From assembly GCF_029227915.1 (NCBI RefSeq), contig NC_079876.1, positions 5,210,001 through 5,274,000 on the forward strand: 64,000 nucleotides of DNA, read 5' to 3'. The notes beneath the pieces were generated by a model that was not told the DNA's origin, did not search any database, and was given only the letters and a program-made list of their open reading frames with translations. The DNA is from Hydractinia symbiolongicarpus. Lineage: Eukaryota; Cnidaria; Hydrozoa; Anthoathecata; Hydractiniidae. Below, in pieces: positions 23,676 through 36,958 of this stretch; the first letter of the stretch is position 1; each line of letters starts with the position of its first letter. The translations under genes and the position numbers were made by a program.

Positions 23676-24640
23676 TGTAATCGCTGAGTTCCGGCAATCA
23701 CGTCAAATTAAGAAGAATGTTATTTCTTGGAGTCCAATTGTCTCATTTATCACATTTATCAGGTCACAGTCCAAAGTTAGTTCAATTAAGTCCCACAGTC
23801 AATCGTTCCATAGTTAAAAGCGATGCAACCTAGTAATATCAGATAAATATTGCTAAATACATTTTGGTACGGATATGTGACACAAACGTTGTAACTCAAA
23901 CGGACTTACACCGTTAGAAAGTCAATGAAATGTAGTTTTTGAAGATATTGCTACTTCTTCAGCGTGCGCTAACGGCTAGGATTGGTCCCACAGTAAAGAA
24001 TGACTTTTTTTAGCTTAATTTTTAAATGAAGCGCTACCACAGCGCCCAGTGTAATCGCTGAGTTCCGGCAATCACGTCAAATTAAGAAGAATGTTATTTC
24101 TTGGAGTCCAATTGTCTCATTTATCACATTTATCAGGTCACAGTCCAAAGTTAGTTCAATTAAGTCCCACAGTCAATCGTTCCATAGTTAAAAGCGATGC
24201 AACCTAGTAATATCAGATAAATATTGCTAAATACATGTTGGTACGGATATGTGACACAAACGTTGTAACTCAAACGGACTTACACCGTTAGAAAGTCAAT
24301 GAAATGTAGTTTTTGAAGATATTGCTACTTCTTCAGCGTGCGCTAACGGCTAGGATTGGTCCCACAGTAAAGAATGACTTTTTTTAGCTTAATTTTTAAA
24401 TGAAGCGCTACCACAGCGCCCAGTGTAATCGCTGAGTTCCGGCAATCACGTCAAATTAAGAAGAATGTTATTTCTTGGAGTCCAATTGTCTTATTTATCA
24501 CATTTATCAGGTCACAGTCCAAAGTTAGTTCAATTAAGTCCCACAGTCAATCGTTCCATAGTTAAAAGCGATGCAACCTAGTAATATCAGATAAATATTG
24601 CTAAATACATGTTGGTACGGATATGTGACACAAACGTTGA
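23676..24640 (+). repeat. Single-monomer tandem amplification, 374-bp period
   Basis: Units at about 23676-24049 and 24050-24423 are near-identical, and a partial third runs to about 24640. All share CAGGTCACAGTCC, CGTTCCATAG, ACGGATATGTGACACAAACG and, in the first two, GAAGATATTGCTACTTCTTCAGCG. The third then switches to GTTGAAACTAAAACGG, the start of the 4820-bp HOR copy. Confidence 0.85.
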
Positions 24641-24646
24641 AACTAA

Positions 24647-26560
24647 AACGGATTGACACCGTTAGAAAGTCAATGAAATGTAGTTTTTGAAATTGTCGCT
24701 ATTTCTTCAGCGCGCGATAACGGATAGGATTGGTCCCACAGTAAAATATGACTTATTTATCTATATTTTTAAATGAATCGCTACCACAGCGCCCAGTGTA
24801 ATCGCTGAGTTCCGGCAATCACGTCAAATTAAGAAGAATGTTATTTCTTGGAGTCCAATTGTCTTATTTATCACATTTATCAGGTCACAGTCCAAAGTTA
24901 GTTCAATTAAGTCCCACAGTCAATCGTTTCACTGTTAAAAGCGATGCAACCTAGTAATATCAGATAAATATCGCTAAATACATGTTGGTACGGATATGTG
25001 ACCCAAACGTTGTAACTCAAACGGACTGACACCGTTAGAAAGTCAATGAAATGTAGTTTTTGAAACTGTCGCTATTTCTTCAACGCGCGATAACGCATAG
25101 GATTAGTCCCACAGTAAAGAATGACTTAGTTATCTAAGTTTTAGCGCTACCACAGCGCCCAGTGTAATCGATGAGTTCCGGCAATCACCTCAAGTTAAGA
25201 AGAATGTTATTTCTTGGAGTCCAATTGTCTCCTTTATCACATTTATCAGGTGACAGTCCAAAGTTAGTTCAATTAAGTCCTACAGTCAATCGTTTCATAG
25301 TTAAAAGCGATGCAACCTTGTAATATCACAAAAATATCGCTTAATACATGTTTGTACGAATATGTGACCTAACCGTTGTAACTCAAACGGGCAGACACCG
25401 TTAGAAAGTCAATGAAATGTAGTTTTTGAAACTGTCGCTATTTCTTCAGCGCGCGATAACGGCTAGGATTGGTCCCACAGTAAAAAATGACTTATTTATC
25501 TAAGTTTTTAAATGAAGCGCTACCACAGAGACCAGTGTAATCGCTAAGTTTTGGCAATCATGTCAAATTAAGAAGAATGTTATTTCTTGGAGTCCAATTG
25601 TCTCCTTTATCACATTTATCAGGTGACAGTCCAAAGTTAGTTCAATTAAGTCCCACAGTCATTCATTTCATAGTTAAGAGCGATGCAACCTAGTAATATT
25701 AGAAAAATATTGCTAAATACATGTTGGTACGAATATGTGACCAAACCGTTGTAACTGAAAGGGACTGACACTGTTAGAAAGTCAATGAAATGTAGTTTTT
25801 GAAACTGTCGCTATTTCTTCAGCGCGCGATAACGGATAGGATTGCTCCCACAGTAAAGAATGACTTATTTATCTAAATTTTTAAATGAAGCGCTACCACA
25901 GCGCCCAGTGTAATCGCTGAGTTCCGGCAATCACGTCAAATTAAGAAGAATGTTATTTCTTGGAGTCCAATTGTCTCCTTTATCACATTTATCAGGTGAC
26001 AGTCCAAAGTTAGTTCAATTAAGTCCCACAGTCAATCGTTCCATAGTTAAAAGCGATGCAACCTAGTAATATCACAAAAATATCGCTAAATACTTGTTTG
26101 TACGAATATGTGACCTAACCGTTGTAACTCAAACGGCCAGACACCGTTAGAAAGTCAATGAAAAGTAGTTTTTGAAACTCGCGCTATCTCCTCAGCGCGC
26201 GAAAACGGCTAGGATTGGTCCCACAGTAAAGAATGACATATTTATCTAAATTTTTAAATGAAGCGCTACCACAGAGACCAGTGTAATCGCTAAGTTTTGG
26301 CAATCATGTCAAATTAAGAAGAATGTTATTTCTTGGAGTCCAATTGTCTCCTTTATCACATTTATTAGGTGACAGTCCAAAGTTAGTTCAATTAAGTCCC
26401 ACAGTCAATCGTTTCATAGTTAAAAGCGATGCAACCTAGTAATATTAGAAAATTATTGCTAAATACATGTTGGTACGAATATGTGACCAAACCGTTGTAA
26501 CTGGAGGGGACTGACACCGTTAGAAAGTCAATGAAATGTAGTTTTTGAAACTGTCGCTAT
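24647..26560 (+). repeat. HOR copy (partner of 19827-21740)
   Basis: Anchors 24665, 25038, 25404, 25777, 26150 and 26523. Private changes include GGGCAGACACCG near 25390, TACTTGTTTG near 26093, GAAAAGTAG near 26161 and CGCGAAAACGG near 26199. The last is shared with a monomer at 33602. Confidence 0.85.
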
Positions 26561-27739
26561 TTCTTCAACGCGCGATAACGCATAGGATTAGTCCCACAGT
26601 AAAGAATGACTTAGTTATCTAAGTTTTAGCGCTACCACAGCGCCCAGTGTAATCGCTGAGTTCCGGCAATCACGTCAAGTTAAGAAGAATGTTATTTCTT
26701 GGAGTCCATTTGTCTCCTTTATCACATTTATCAGGTGACAGTCCAAAGTTAGTTCAATTAAGTCCCACAGTCAATCGTTTCATAGTTAAAAGCGATGCAA
26801 CCTTGTAATATCACAAAAATATCGCTTAATACATGTTTGTACGAATATGTGACCTAACCGTTGTAACTCAAACGGACAGACACCGTTAGAAAGTCAATGA
26901 AATGTAGTTTTTGAAACTGTCGCTATTTCTTCAGCGCGCGATAACGGCTAGGATTGGTCCCACAGTAAAGAATGACATATTTATCTAAATTTTTAAATGA
27001 AGCGCTACCACAGAGACCAGTGTAATCGCTAAGTTTTGGCAATCATGTCAAATTAAGAAGAATGTTATTTCTTGGAGTCCAATTGACTCCTTTATCACAT
27101 TTATTAGGTGACAGTCCAAAGTTAGTTCAATTAAGTCCCACAGTCAATCGTTTCATAGTTAAAAGCGATGCAACCTAGTAATATTAGAACAATATTGCTA
27201 AATACATGTTGGTACGAATATGTGACCAAACCGTTGTAACTGGAGGGGACTGACACCGTTAGAAAGTCAATGAAATGTAGTTTTTGAAACTGTCGCTATT
27301 TCTTCAACGCGCGATAACGCATAGGATTAGTCCCACAGTAAAGAATGACTTATTTATCTAAATTTTTAAATGAAGCGCTACCACAGCGCCCAGTGTAATC
27401 GCTGAGTTCTGGCAATCACGTCAAGTTAAGAAGAATGTTATTTCTTGGAGTCCAATTGTCTCCTTTATCACATTTATCAGGTGACAGTCCAGAGTTAGTT
27501 CAATTAAGTCCCACAGTCAATCGTTTCATAGTTAAAAGCGATGCAACCTTGTAATATCACAAAAATATCGCTTAATACATGTTTGTACGAATATGTGACC
27601 TAACCGTTGTAACTCAAACGGACAGACACCGTTAGAAAGTCAATGAAATGTAGTTTTTGAAACTGTCGCTATTTCTTCAGCGCGCGATAACGGCTAGGAT
27701 TAGTCCCACAGTAAAGAATGTCTTATTTATCTAAGTTTT
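26262..27739 (+). repeat. Dimeric HOR, 2 x 739 bp, at the domain II/III border
   Basis: Anchor 26523 recurs at 27262 with CTGGAGGGGACTG and CAACGCGCGATAACGC in both copies. The second copy has lost the short-class feature: near 27350 it reads TATTTATCTAAATTTTTAAATG, so its following spacing is 373 rather than 366. From here no short monomer occurs until 40314. Confidence 0.78.
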
Positions 27740-29126
27740 TAAATGAAGCGCTACCACAGAGACCAGTGTGATCGCTAAGTTTTGGCAATCATGTCAAATA
27801 AAGAAGAATGTTATTTCTTGGAGTCCAATTGTCTCCTTTATCACATTTATCAGGTGACAGTCCAAAGTTAGTTCAATTAAGTCCCACAGTCATTCGTTTC
27901 ATAGTTAAGAGCGATGCAACCTAGTAATATTAGAAAAATATTGCTAAATACATGTTGGTACGAATATTTGACCAAACCGTTGTAACTGAAAGGGACTGAC
28001 ACTGTTAGAAAGTCAATGAAATGTAGTTTTTGAAACTGTCGCTATTTCTTCAGCGCGCGATAACGGATAGGATTGGTCCCACAGTAAAAAATGACTTATT
28101 TATCTAAATTTTTAAATGAAGCGCTACCACAGCGCCCAGTGTAATCGCTGAGTTCCGGCAATCACGTCAAATTAAGAAGAATGTTATTTCTTGGAGTCCA
28201 ATTGTCTCCTTTATCACATTTATCAGGTGACAGTCCAAAGTTTGTTCAATTAAGTCCCACAGTCAATCGTTCCATAGTAAAAAGCGATGCAACCTAGTAA
28301 TATCACAAAAATATCGCTAAATACATGTTTGTACGAATATGTGACCTAACCGTTGTAACTCAAACGGAGAGACACCGCTAGAAAGTCAATGAAATGTAGT
28401 TTTTGAAACTGTCGCTATTTCTTCAGTGCGCGATAACGGATAGGATAAGTCCCACAGTAAAGAATGACTTATTTATCTAAATTTTTAAATGAAGCGCTAC
28501 CACAGCGCCCGGTGTAATCGCTGAGTTCCGGCAATCACGTCAAATTAAGAAGAATGTTATTTACTAGAGTCCAATTGTCTCATTTATCACATTTATTAGA
28601 TCACAGTCCAAAGTTAGTTCAATTAAGTCCCACAGTCAATCGTTTCACTTTTAAAAGCGATGCAACCTAGTAATATCAGATAAATATCGCTAAATACATG
28701 TTGGTACGAATATGTGACCCAAACGTTGTAACTCAAATGGATTGATACTGTCAGAAAGTCAATGAAATGTTGTTTTTGAAACTGTCGCTATTTCTTCAGC
28801 GCGCGATAACGGATAGGATTGGTCCCACAGTAAAGAATGACTTATTTATCTAAACTCTTAAATGAAGCGCTACCACAGCGGCCAGTGTAATCGCGGAGTT
28901 CCGGCAATCACGTCAAATTAAGAAGAATGTTATTTCTTGAAGTCCAATTGTCTCATTTTTCACATTTATCAGGTCACAGTCCAAAGTTAGTTCAATTAAG
29001 TCCCACAGTCAATCGTTTCATAGTTAAAAGCGATGCAACCTTGTAATATCACAAAAATATCGCTTAATACATGTTTGTACGAATATGTGACCTAACCGTT
29101 GTAACTCAAACGGACAGACACCGTTA
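27635..29126 (+). repeat. HOR block 1: W-X-Y-Z (1492 bp)
   Basis: Anchors 27635 (W), 28008 (X), 28381 (Y, with CACCGCTAG) and 28754 (Z, with CTGTCAG). The Y tail carries TTTACTAGAGTCC instead of TTTCTTGGAGTCC (near 28560), a mark repeated in every later Y monomer of the domain. The Z tail reads TAAACTCTTAAATG and GCGGCCAGTG. Confidence 0.87.
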
Positions 29127-30991
29127 GAAAGTCAATGAAATGTAGTTTTTGAAACTGTCGCTATTTCTTCAGCGCGCGATAACGGCTAGGATTAGTCCCA
29201 CAGTAAAGAATGTCTTATTTATCTAAGTTTTTAAATGAAGCGCTACCACAGAGACCAGTGTGATCGCTAAGTTTTGGCAATCATGTCAAATAAAGAAGAA
29301 TGTTATTTCTTGGAGTCCAATTGTCTCCTTTATCACATTTATCAGGTGACAGTCCAAAGTTAGTTCAATTAAGTCCCACAGTCATTCGTTTCATAGTTAA
29401 GAGCGATGCAACCTAGTAATATTAGAAAAATATTGCTAAATACATGTTGGTACGAATATTTGACCAAACCGTTGTAACTGAAAGGGACTGACACTGTTAG
29501 AAAGTCAATGAAATGTAGTTTTTGAAACTGTCGCTATTTCTTCAGCGCGCGATAACGGATAGGATTGGTCCCACAGTAAAAAATGACTTATTTATCTAAA
29601 TTTTTAAATGAAGCGCTACCACAGCGCCCAGTGTAATCGCTGAGTTCCGGCAATCACGTCAAATTAAGAAGAATGTTATTTCTTGGAGTCCAATTGTCTC
29701 CTTTATCACATTTATCAGGTGACAGTCCAAAGTTAGTTCAATTAAGTCCCACAGTCAATCGTTCCATAGTAAAAAGCGATGCAACCTAGTAATATCACAA
29801 AAATATCGCTAAATACATGTTGGTACGAATATTTGACCAAACCGTTGTAACTGAAAGGGACTGACACTGTTAGAAAGTCAATGAAATGTAGTTTTTGAAA
29901 CTGTCGCTATTTCTTCAGCGCGCGATAACGGATAGGATTGGTCCCACAGTAAAAAATGACTTATTTATCTAAATTTTTAAATGAAGCGCTACCACAGCGC
30001 CCAGTGTAATCGCTGAGTTCCGGCAATCACGTCAAATTAAGAAGAATGTTATTTCTTGGAGTCCAATTGTCTCCTTTATCACATTTATCAGGTGACAGTC
30101 CAAAGTTTGTTCAATTAAGTCCCACAGTCAATCGTTCCATAGTAAAAAGCGATGCAACCTAGTAATATCACAAAAATATCGCTAAATACATGTTTGTACG
30201 AATATGTGACCTAACCGTTGTAACTCAAACGGAGAGACACCGCTAGAAAGTCAATGAAATGTAGTTTTTGAAACTGTCGCTATTTCTTCAGTGCGCGATA
30301 ACGGATAGGATAAGTCCCACAGTAAAGAATGACTTATTTATCTAAATTTTTAAATGAAGCGCTACCACAGCGCCCAGTGTAATCGCTGAGTTCCGGCAAT
30401 CACGTCAAATTAAGAAGAATGTTATTTACTAGAGTCCAATTGTCTCATTTATCACATTTATTAGATCACAGTCCAAAGTTAGTTCAATTAAGTCCCACAG
30501 TCAATCGTTTCACTTTTAAAAGCGATGCAACCTAGTAATATCAGATAAATATCGCTAAATACATGTTGGTACGAATATGTGACCCAAACGTTGTAACTCA
30601 AATGGATTGATACTGTCAGAAAGTCAATGAAATGTTGTTTTTGAAACTGTCGCTATTTCTTCAGCGCGCGATAACGGATAGGATTGGTCCCACAGTAAAG
30701 AATGACTTATTTATCTAAACTCTTAAATGAAGCGCTACCACAGCGGCCAGTGTAATCGCGGAGTTCCGGCAATCACGTCAAATTAAGAAGAATGTTATTT
30801 CTTGAAGTCCAATTGTCTCATTTTTCACATTTATCAGGTCACAGTCCAAAGTTAGTTCAATTAAGTCCCACAGTCAATCGTTTCATAGTTAAAAGCGATG
30901 CAACCTTGTAATATCACAAAAATATCGCTTAATACATGTTTGTACGAATATGTGACCTAACCGTTGTAACTCAAACGGACAGACACCGTTA
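29127..30991 (+). repeat. HOR block 2: W-X-X-Y-Z (1865 bp), X duplicated
   Basis: Anchors 29127, 29500, 29873, 30246 and 30619. The X monomer is present twice: 29449-29821 and 29822-30194 are tandem copies of 373 bp. The second X is preceded by a Y-type front (CGTTCCATAGTAAAAAGCG), so the exchange lay in CGCTAAATACATGTT, where X and Y are identical. The CACCGCTAG change links this Y with block 1. Confidence 0.88.
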
Positions 30992-32483
30992 GAAAGTCAA
31001 TGAAATGTAGTTTTTGAAACTGTCGCTATTTCTTCAGCGCGCGATAACGGCTAGGATTAGTCCCACAGTAAAGAATGTCTTATTTATCTAAGTTTTTAAA
31101 TGAAGCGCTACCACAGAGACCAGTGTGATCGCTAAGTTTTGGCAATCATGTCAAATAAAGAAGAATGTTATTTCTTGGAGTCCAATTGTCTCCTTTATCA
31201 CATTTATCAGGTGACAGTCCAAAGTTAGTTCAATTAAGTCCCACAGTCATTCGTTTCATAGTTAAGAGCGATGCAACCTAGTAATATTAGAAAAATATTG
31301 CTAAATACATGTTGGTACGAATATTTGACCAAACCGTTGTAACTGAAAGGGACTGACACTGTTAGAAAGTCAATGAAATGTAGTTTTTGAAACTGTCGCT
31401 ATTTCTTCAGCGCGCGATAACGGATAGGATTGGTCCCACAGTAAAAAATGACTTATTTATCTAAATTTTTAAATGAAGCGCTACCACAGCGCCCAGTGTA
31501 ATCGCTGAGTTCCGGCAATCACGTCAAATTAAGAAGAATGTTATTTCTTGGAGTCCAATTGTCTCCTTTATCACATTTATCAGGTGACAGTCCAAAGTTA
31601 GTTCAATTAAGTCCCACAGTCAATCGTTCCATAGTAAAAAGCGATGCAACCTAGTAATATCACAAAAATATCGCTAAATACATGTTTGTACGAATATGTG
31701 ACCTAACCGTTGTAACTCAAACGGAGAGACACCGTTAGAAAGTCAATGAAATGTAGTTTTTGAAACTGTCGCTATTTCTTCAGTGCGCGATAACGGATAG
31801 GATTAGTCCCACAGTAAAGAATGACTTATTTATCTAAATTTTTAAATGAAGCGCTACCACAGCGCCCAGTGTAATCGCTGAGTTCCGGCAATCACGTCAA
31901 ATTAAGAAGAATGTTATTTACTAGAGTCCAAATGTCTCATTTATCACATTTATTAGATCACAGTCCAAAGTTAGTTCAATTAAGTCCCACAGTCAATCGT
32001 TTCACTTTTAAAAGCGATGCAACCTAGTAATATCAGATAAATATCGCTAAATACATGTTGGTACGAATATGTGACCCAAACGTTGTAACTCAAATGGATT
32101 GATACTGTCAGAAAGTCAATGAAATGTTGTTTTTGAAACTGTCGCTATTTCTTCAGCGCGCGATAACGGATAGGATTGGTCCCACAGTAAAGAATGACTT
32201 ATTTATCTAAACTCTTAAATGAAGCGCTACCACAGCGGCCAGTGTAATCGCGGAGTTCCGGCAGTCACGTCAAATTAAGAAGAATGTTATTTCTTGAAGT
32301 CCAATTGTCTCATTTTTCACATTTATCAGGTCACAGTCCAAAGTTAGTTCAATTAAGTCCCACAGTCAATCGTTTCATAGTTAAAAGCGATGCAACCTAG
32401 TATTATCAGAAAAATATCGCTAAATACATGTTTGTACGAATATGTGACCCAACCGTTGTAACACAAACGGACTGACACCGTTA
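30992..32483 (+). repeat. HOR block 3: W-X-Y-Z (1492 bp)
   Basis: Anchors 30992, 31365, 31738 and 32111, in the same order as block 1. Y here has CACCGTTAG rather than CACCGCTAG and GTCCAAATGTCTC near 31926. Z is followed by CTAGTATTATCAG, leading into a different set of monomers. Confidence 0.87.
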
Positions 32484-33507
32484 GAAAGTCAATGAAATGT
32501 AGTTTTTGAAACTGTCGCTATTTCTTCAGCGCGCGATAACGGATAGGATTGGTCCCACAGTAAAGAATGACTTATTTATCTAAATTTTTAAATGAAGCGC
32601 TACCACAGCGCCCAGTGTAATCGCTGAGTTCCGGCAATCACGTCAAATTAAGAAGAATGTTATTTCTTGGAGTCCAATTGTCTCATTTATCACATTTATC
32701 AGGTGACAGTCCAAAGTTAGTTCAATTAAGTCCCACAGTCATTCGTTTCATAGTTAAGAGCGATGCAACCTAGTAAGATTAGAAAAATATTGCTAAATAC
32801 ATGTTGGTACGAATATGTGACCAAACCGTTGTAACTGAAAGGGACTGACACTGTTAGAAAGTCAATGAAATGTAGTTTTTGAAACTGTCGCTATTTCTTT
32901 AGCGCGCGATAACGGATAGGATTGGTCCCACAGTAAAGAATGACTTATTTATCTAAATTTTTAAATGAAGCGCTACCACAGAGACCAGTGTAATCGCTAA
33001 GTTTTGGCAATCATGTCTAATTAAGAAGAATGTTATTTCTTGGAGTCCAATTGTCTCATTTATCACATTTATCAGGTCACAGTCCAAAGTTAGTTCAATT
33101 AAGTCCCACAGTCAATCGTTCCATAGGTAAAAGCGATGCAACCTAGTAATATCAGATAAATATTGCTAAATACATGTTGGTACGGATATGTGACACAAAC
33201 GTTGTAACTCAAACGGACTGACACCGTTAGAAAGTCAATGAAATGTATTTTTTGAAGATATTGCTACTTCTTCAGCGCGCTTACGGGTAGGATTGGTCCC
33301 ACAGTAAAGAATGACTTTTTTTAGCTTAATTTTTAAATGAAGCGCTACCACAGCGCCCAGTGTAATCGCTGAGTTCCGGCAATCACGTCAAATTAAGAAG
33401 AATGTTATTTCTTGGAGTCCAATTGTCTCATTTTTCACATTTATCAGGTCACAGTCCAAAGTTAGTTCAATTAAGTCCCACAGTCAATCGTTTCTTTGTT
33501 AAAAGCG
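31365..33507 (+). repeat. HOR copy (offset 4475 bp, 12 monomers; partner 35840-37982)
   Basis: Anchors 31365, 31738, 32111, 32484, 32857 and 33230 recur 4475 bp on. Private shared marks are CTTTAGCGCGCG (32898/37373), AAATGTATTTTTTGAAG (33241/37716) and the CGCGCTTACGGGTAGG deletion variant (33278/37753). The copy ends at about 33507, where CGATGCAACC replaces CGATGAAACC. Confidence 0.88.
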
Positions 33508-33601
33508 ATGCAACCTAGTAATATCACAAAAATATCGCTAAATACATGTTTGTACGAATATGTGACCTAACCGTTGTAACTCAAACGGCCAGACACCGTT
33601 A

Positions 33602-33974
33602 GAAAGTCAATGAAATGTAGTTTTTGAAACTCGCGCTATCTCCTCAGCGCGCGAAAACGGCTAGGATTGGTCCCACAGTAAAGAATGACATATTTATCTA
33701 AATTTTTAAATGAAGCGCTACCACAGAGACCAGTGTAATCGCTAAGTTTTGGCAATCATGTCAAATTAAGAAGAATGTTATTTCTTGGAGTCCAATTGTC
33801 TCCTTTATCACATTTATTAGGTGACAGTCCAAAGTTAGTTCAATTAAGTCCCACAGTCAATCGTTTCATAGTTAAAAGCGATGCAACCTAGTAATATTAG
33901 AACAATATTGCTAAATACATGTTGGTACGAATATGTGACCAAACCGTTGTAACTGGAGGGGACTGACACCGTTA
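33602..33974 (+). repeat. Hybrid monomer joining two distant domain II types
   Basis: The front carries CGGCCAGACACCG and the rare CGCGAAAACGG, as at 26150. The end carries TAGAACAATATTGC, as just before 27262. The route from 26150 to 27262 takes three monomers (1112 bp) upstream but one (373 bp) here: exactly one 739-bp dimer is missing. The offset to the earlier copy changes accordingly from 7452 to 6713 bp. Confidence 0.78.
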
Positions 33975-34347
33975 GAAAGTCAATGAAATGTAGTTTTTGA
34001 AACTGTCGCTATTTCTTCAACGCGCAATAACGCATAGGATTAGTCCCACAGTAAAGAATGACTTATTTATCTAAATTTTTAAATGAAGCGCTACCACAGC
34101 GCCCAGTGTAATCGCTGAGTTCTGGCAATCACGTCAAGTTAAGAAGAATGTTATTTCTTGGAGTCCAATTGTCTCCTTTATCACATTTATCAGGTGACAG
34201 TCCAGAGTTAGTTCAATTAAGTCCCACAGTCAATCGTTTCATAGTTAAAAGCGATGCAACCTTGTAATATCACAAAAATATCGCTTAATACATGTTTGTA
34301 CGAATATGTGACCTAACCGTTGTAACTCAAACGGACAGACACCGTTA

Positions 34348-35839
34348 GAAAGTCAATGAAATGTAGTTTTTGAAACTGTCGCTATTTCTTCAGCGCGCGA
34401 TAACGGCTAGGATTAGTCCCACAGTAAAGAATGTCTTATTTATCTAAGTTTTTAAATGAAGCGCTACCACAGAGACCAGTGTGATCGCTAAGTTTTGGCA
34501 ATCATGTCAAATAAAGAAGAATGTTATTTCTTGGAGTCCAATTGTCTCCTTTATCACATTTATCAGGTGACAGTCCAAAGTTAGTTCAATTAAGTCCCAC
34601 AGTCATTCGTTTCATAGTTAAGAGCGATGCAACCTAGTAATATTAGAAAAATATTGCTAAATACATGTTGGTACGAATATTTGACCAAACCGTTGTAACT
34701 GAAAGGGACTGACACTGTTAGAAAGTCAATGAAATGTAGTTTTTGAAACTGTCGCTATTTCTTCAGCGCGCGATAACGGATAGGATTGGTCCCACAGTAA
34801 AAAATGACTTATTTATCTAAATTTTTAAATGAAGCGCTACCACAGCGCCCAGTGTAATCGCTGAGTTCCGGCAATCACGTCAAATTAAGAAGAATGTTAT
34901 TTCTTGGAGTCCAATTGTCTCCTTTATCACATTTATCAGGTGGCAGTCCAAAGTTTGTTCAATTAAGTCCCACAGTCAATCGTTCCATAGTAAAAAGCGA
35001 TGCAACCTAGTAATATCACAAAAATATCGCTAAATACATGTTTGTACGAATATGTGACCTAACCGTTGTAACTCAAACGGAGAGACACCGTTAGAAAGTC
35101 AATGAAATGTAGTTTTTGAAACTGTCGCTATTTCTTCAGTGCGCGATAACGGATAGGATTAGTCCCACAGTAAAGAATGACTTATTTATCTAAATTTTTA
35201 AATGAAGCGCTACCACAGCGCCCAGTGTAATCGCTGAGTTCCGGCAATCACGTCAAATTAAGAAGAATGTTATTTACTAGAGTCCAATTGTCTCATTTAT
35301 CACATTTATTAGATCACAGTCCAAAGTTAGTTCAATTAAGTCCCACAGTCAATCGTTTCACTTTTAAAAGCGATGCAACCTAGTAATATCGGATAAATAT
35401 CGCTAAATACATGTTGGTACGAATATGTGACCCAAACGTTGTAACTCAAATGGATTGATACTGTCAGAAAGTCAATGAAATGTTGTTTTTGAAACTGTCG
35501 CTATTTCTTCAGCGCGCGATAACGGATAGGATTGGTCCCACAGTAAAGAATGACTTATTTATCTAAACTCTTAAATGAAGCGCTACCACAGCGGCCAGTG
35601 TAATCGCGGAGTTCCGGCAATCACGTCAAATTAAGAAGAATGTTATTTCTTGAAGTCCAATTGTCTCATTTTTCACATTTATCAGGTCACAGTCCAAAGT
35701 TAGTTCAATTAAGTCCCACAGTCAATCGTTTCATAGTTAAAAGCGATGCAACCTTGTAATATCACAAAAATATCGCTTAATACATGTTTGTACGAATATG
35801 TGACCTAACCGTTGTAACTCAAACGGACAGACACCGTTA
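34348..35839 (+). repeat. HOR block 4: W-X-Y-Z (1492 bp)
   Basis: Anchors 34348, 34721, 35094 and 35467, each 6713 bp beyond those of block 1. It follows a monomer at 33975 that matches 27262 (both with TAGAACAATATTGC before the anchor), so the matching tract starts upstream of block 1 and block 4 alike. Confidence 0.87.
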
Positions 35840-36958
35840 GAAAGTCAATGAAATGTAGTTTTTGAAACTGTCGCTATTTCTTCAGCGCGCGATAACGGAT
35901 AGGATTGGTCCCACAGTAAAAAATGACTTATTTATCTAAATTTTTAAATGAAGCGCTACCACAGCGCCCAGTGTAATCGCTGAGTTCCGGCAATCACGTC
36001 AAATTAAGATGAATGTTATTTCTTGGAGTCCAATTGTCTCCTTTATCACATTTATCAGGTGACAGTCCAAAGTTAGTTCAATTAAGTCCCACAGTCAATC
36101 GTTCCATAGTAAAAAGCGATGCAACCTAGTAATATCACAAAAATATCGCTAAATACATGTTTGTACGAATATGTGACCTAACCGTTGTAACTCAAACGGA
36201 GAGACACCGTTAGAAAGTCAATGAAATGTAGTTTTTGAAACTGTCGCTATTTCTTCAGTGCGCGATAACGGATAGGATTAGTCCCACAGTAAAGAATGAC
36301 TTATTTATCTAAATTTTTAAATGAAGCGCTACCACAGCGCCCAGTGTAATCGCTGAGTTCCGGCAATCACGTCAAATTAAGAAGAATGTTATTTACTAGA
36401 GTCCAATTGTCTCATTTATCACATTTATTAGATCACAGTCCAAAGTTAGTTCAATTAAGTCCCACAGTCAATCGTTTCACTTTTAAAAGCGACGCAACCT
36501 AGTAATATCAGATAAATATCGCTAAATACATGTTGGTGCGAATATGTGACCCAAACGTTGTAACTCAAATGGATTGATACTGTCAGAAAGTCAATGAAAT
36601 GTTGTTTTTGAAACTGTCGCTATTTCTTCAGCGCGCGATAACGGATAGGATTGGTCCCACAGTAAAGAATGACTTATTTATCTAAACTCTTAAATGAAGC
36701 GCTACCACAGCGGCCAGTGTAATCGCGGAGTTCCGGCAATCACGTCAAATTAAGAAGAATGTTATTTCTTGAAGTCCAATTGTCTCATTTTTCACATTTA
36801 TCAGGTCACAGTCCAAAGTTAGTTCAATTAAGTCCCACAGTCAATCGTTTCATAGTTAAAAGCGATGCAACCTAGTATTATCAGAAAAATATCGCTAAAT
36901 ACATGTTTGTACGAATATGTGACCCAACCGTTGTAACACAAACGGACTGACACCGTTA
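35840..36958 (+). repeat. HOR block 5: (W/X hybrid)-Y-Z, one monomer lost (1119 bp)
   Basis: The monomer at 35840 has a W front (CTTGTAATATCAC, CGGACAGACACCG) but an X continuation (GGATAGGATTGGTCC, CAGTAAAAAATGAC). A single exchange between about 35840 and 35898 has fused W to X and removed one 373-bp monomer. Y (36213) and Z (36586) follow normally. Confidence 0.87.

Larger units (their letters stand above)
10240..27040 (+). repeat. Domain II: mixed long/short monomers, several nested HOR periods
   Basis: Anchors at 10572, 10938, 11311, 11677, 12050, 12416, 12789, 13162, 13535, 13901, 14274, 14647, 15013, 15386, 15760, 16134, 16507, 16873, 17247, 17621, 17994, 18360, 18733, 19106, 19479, 19845, 20218, 20584, 20957, 21330, 21703, 22069, 22431, 22804, 23170, 23543, 23917, 24291, 24665, 25038, 25404, 25777, 26150, 26523 and 26889. 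Typical variants are CTGGAGGGGACTG, GTTTTTGAAGATATTGCT, CAACGCGCGATAACGCATAGG and CGGCCAGACACCG. Short monomers (366 bp) have TTATCTAAGTTTTAGCGCT where long ones have TTTTTAAATGAAGCGCT. Several HOR periods overlap, so no single unit describes the domain. Confidence 0.85.
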
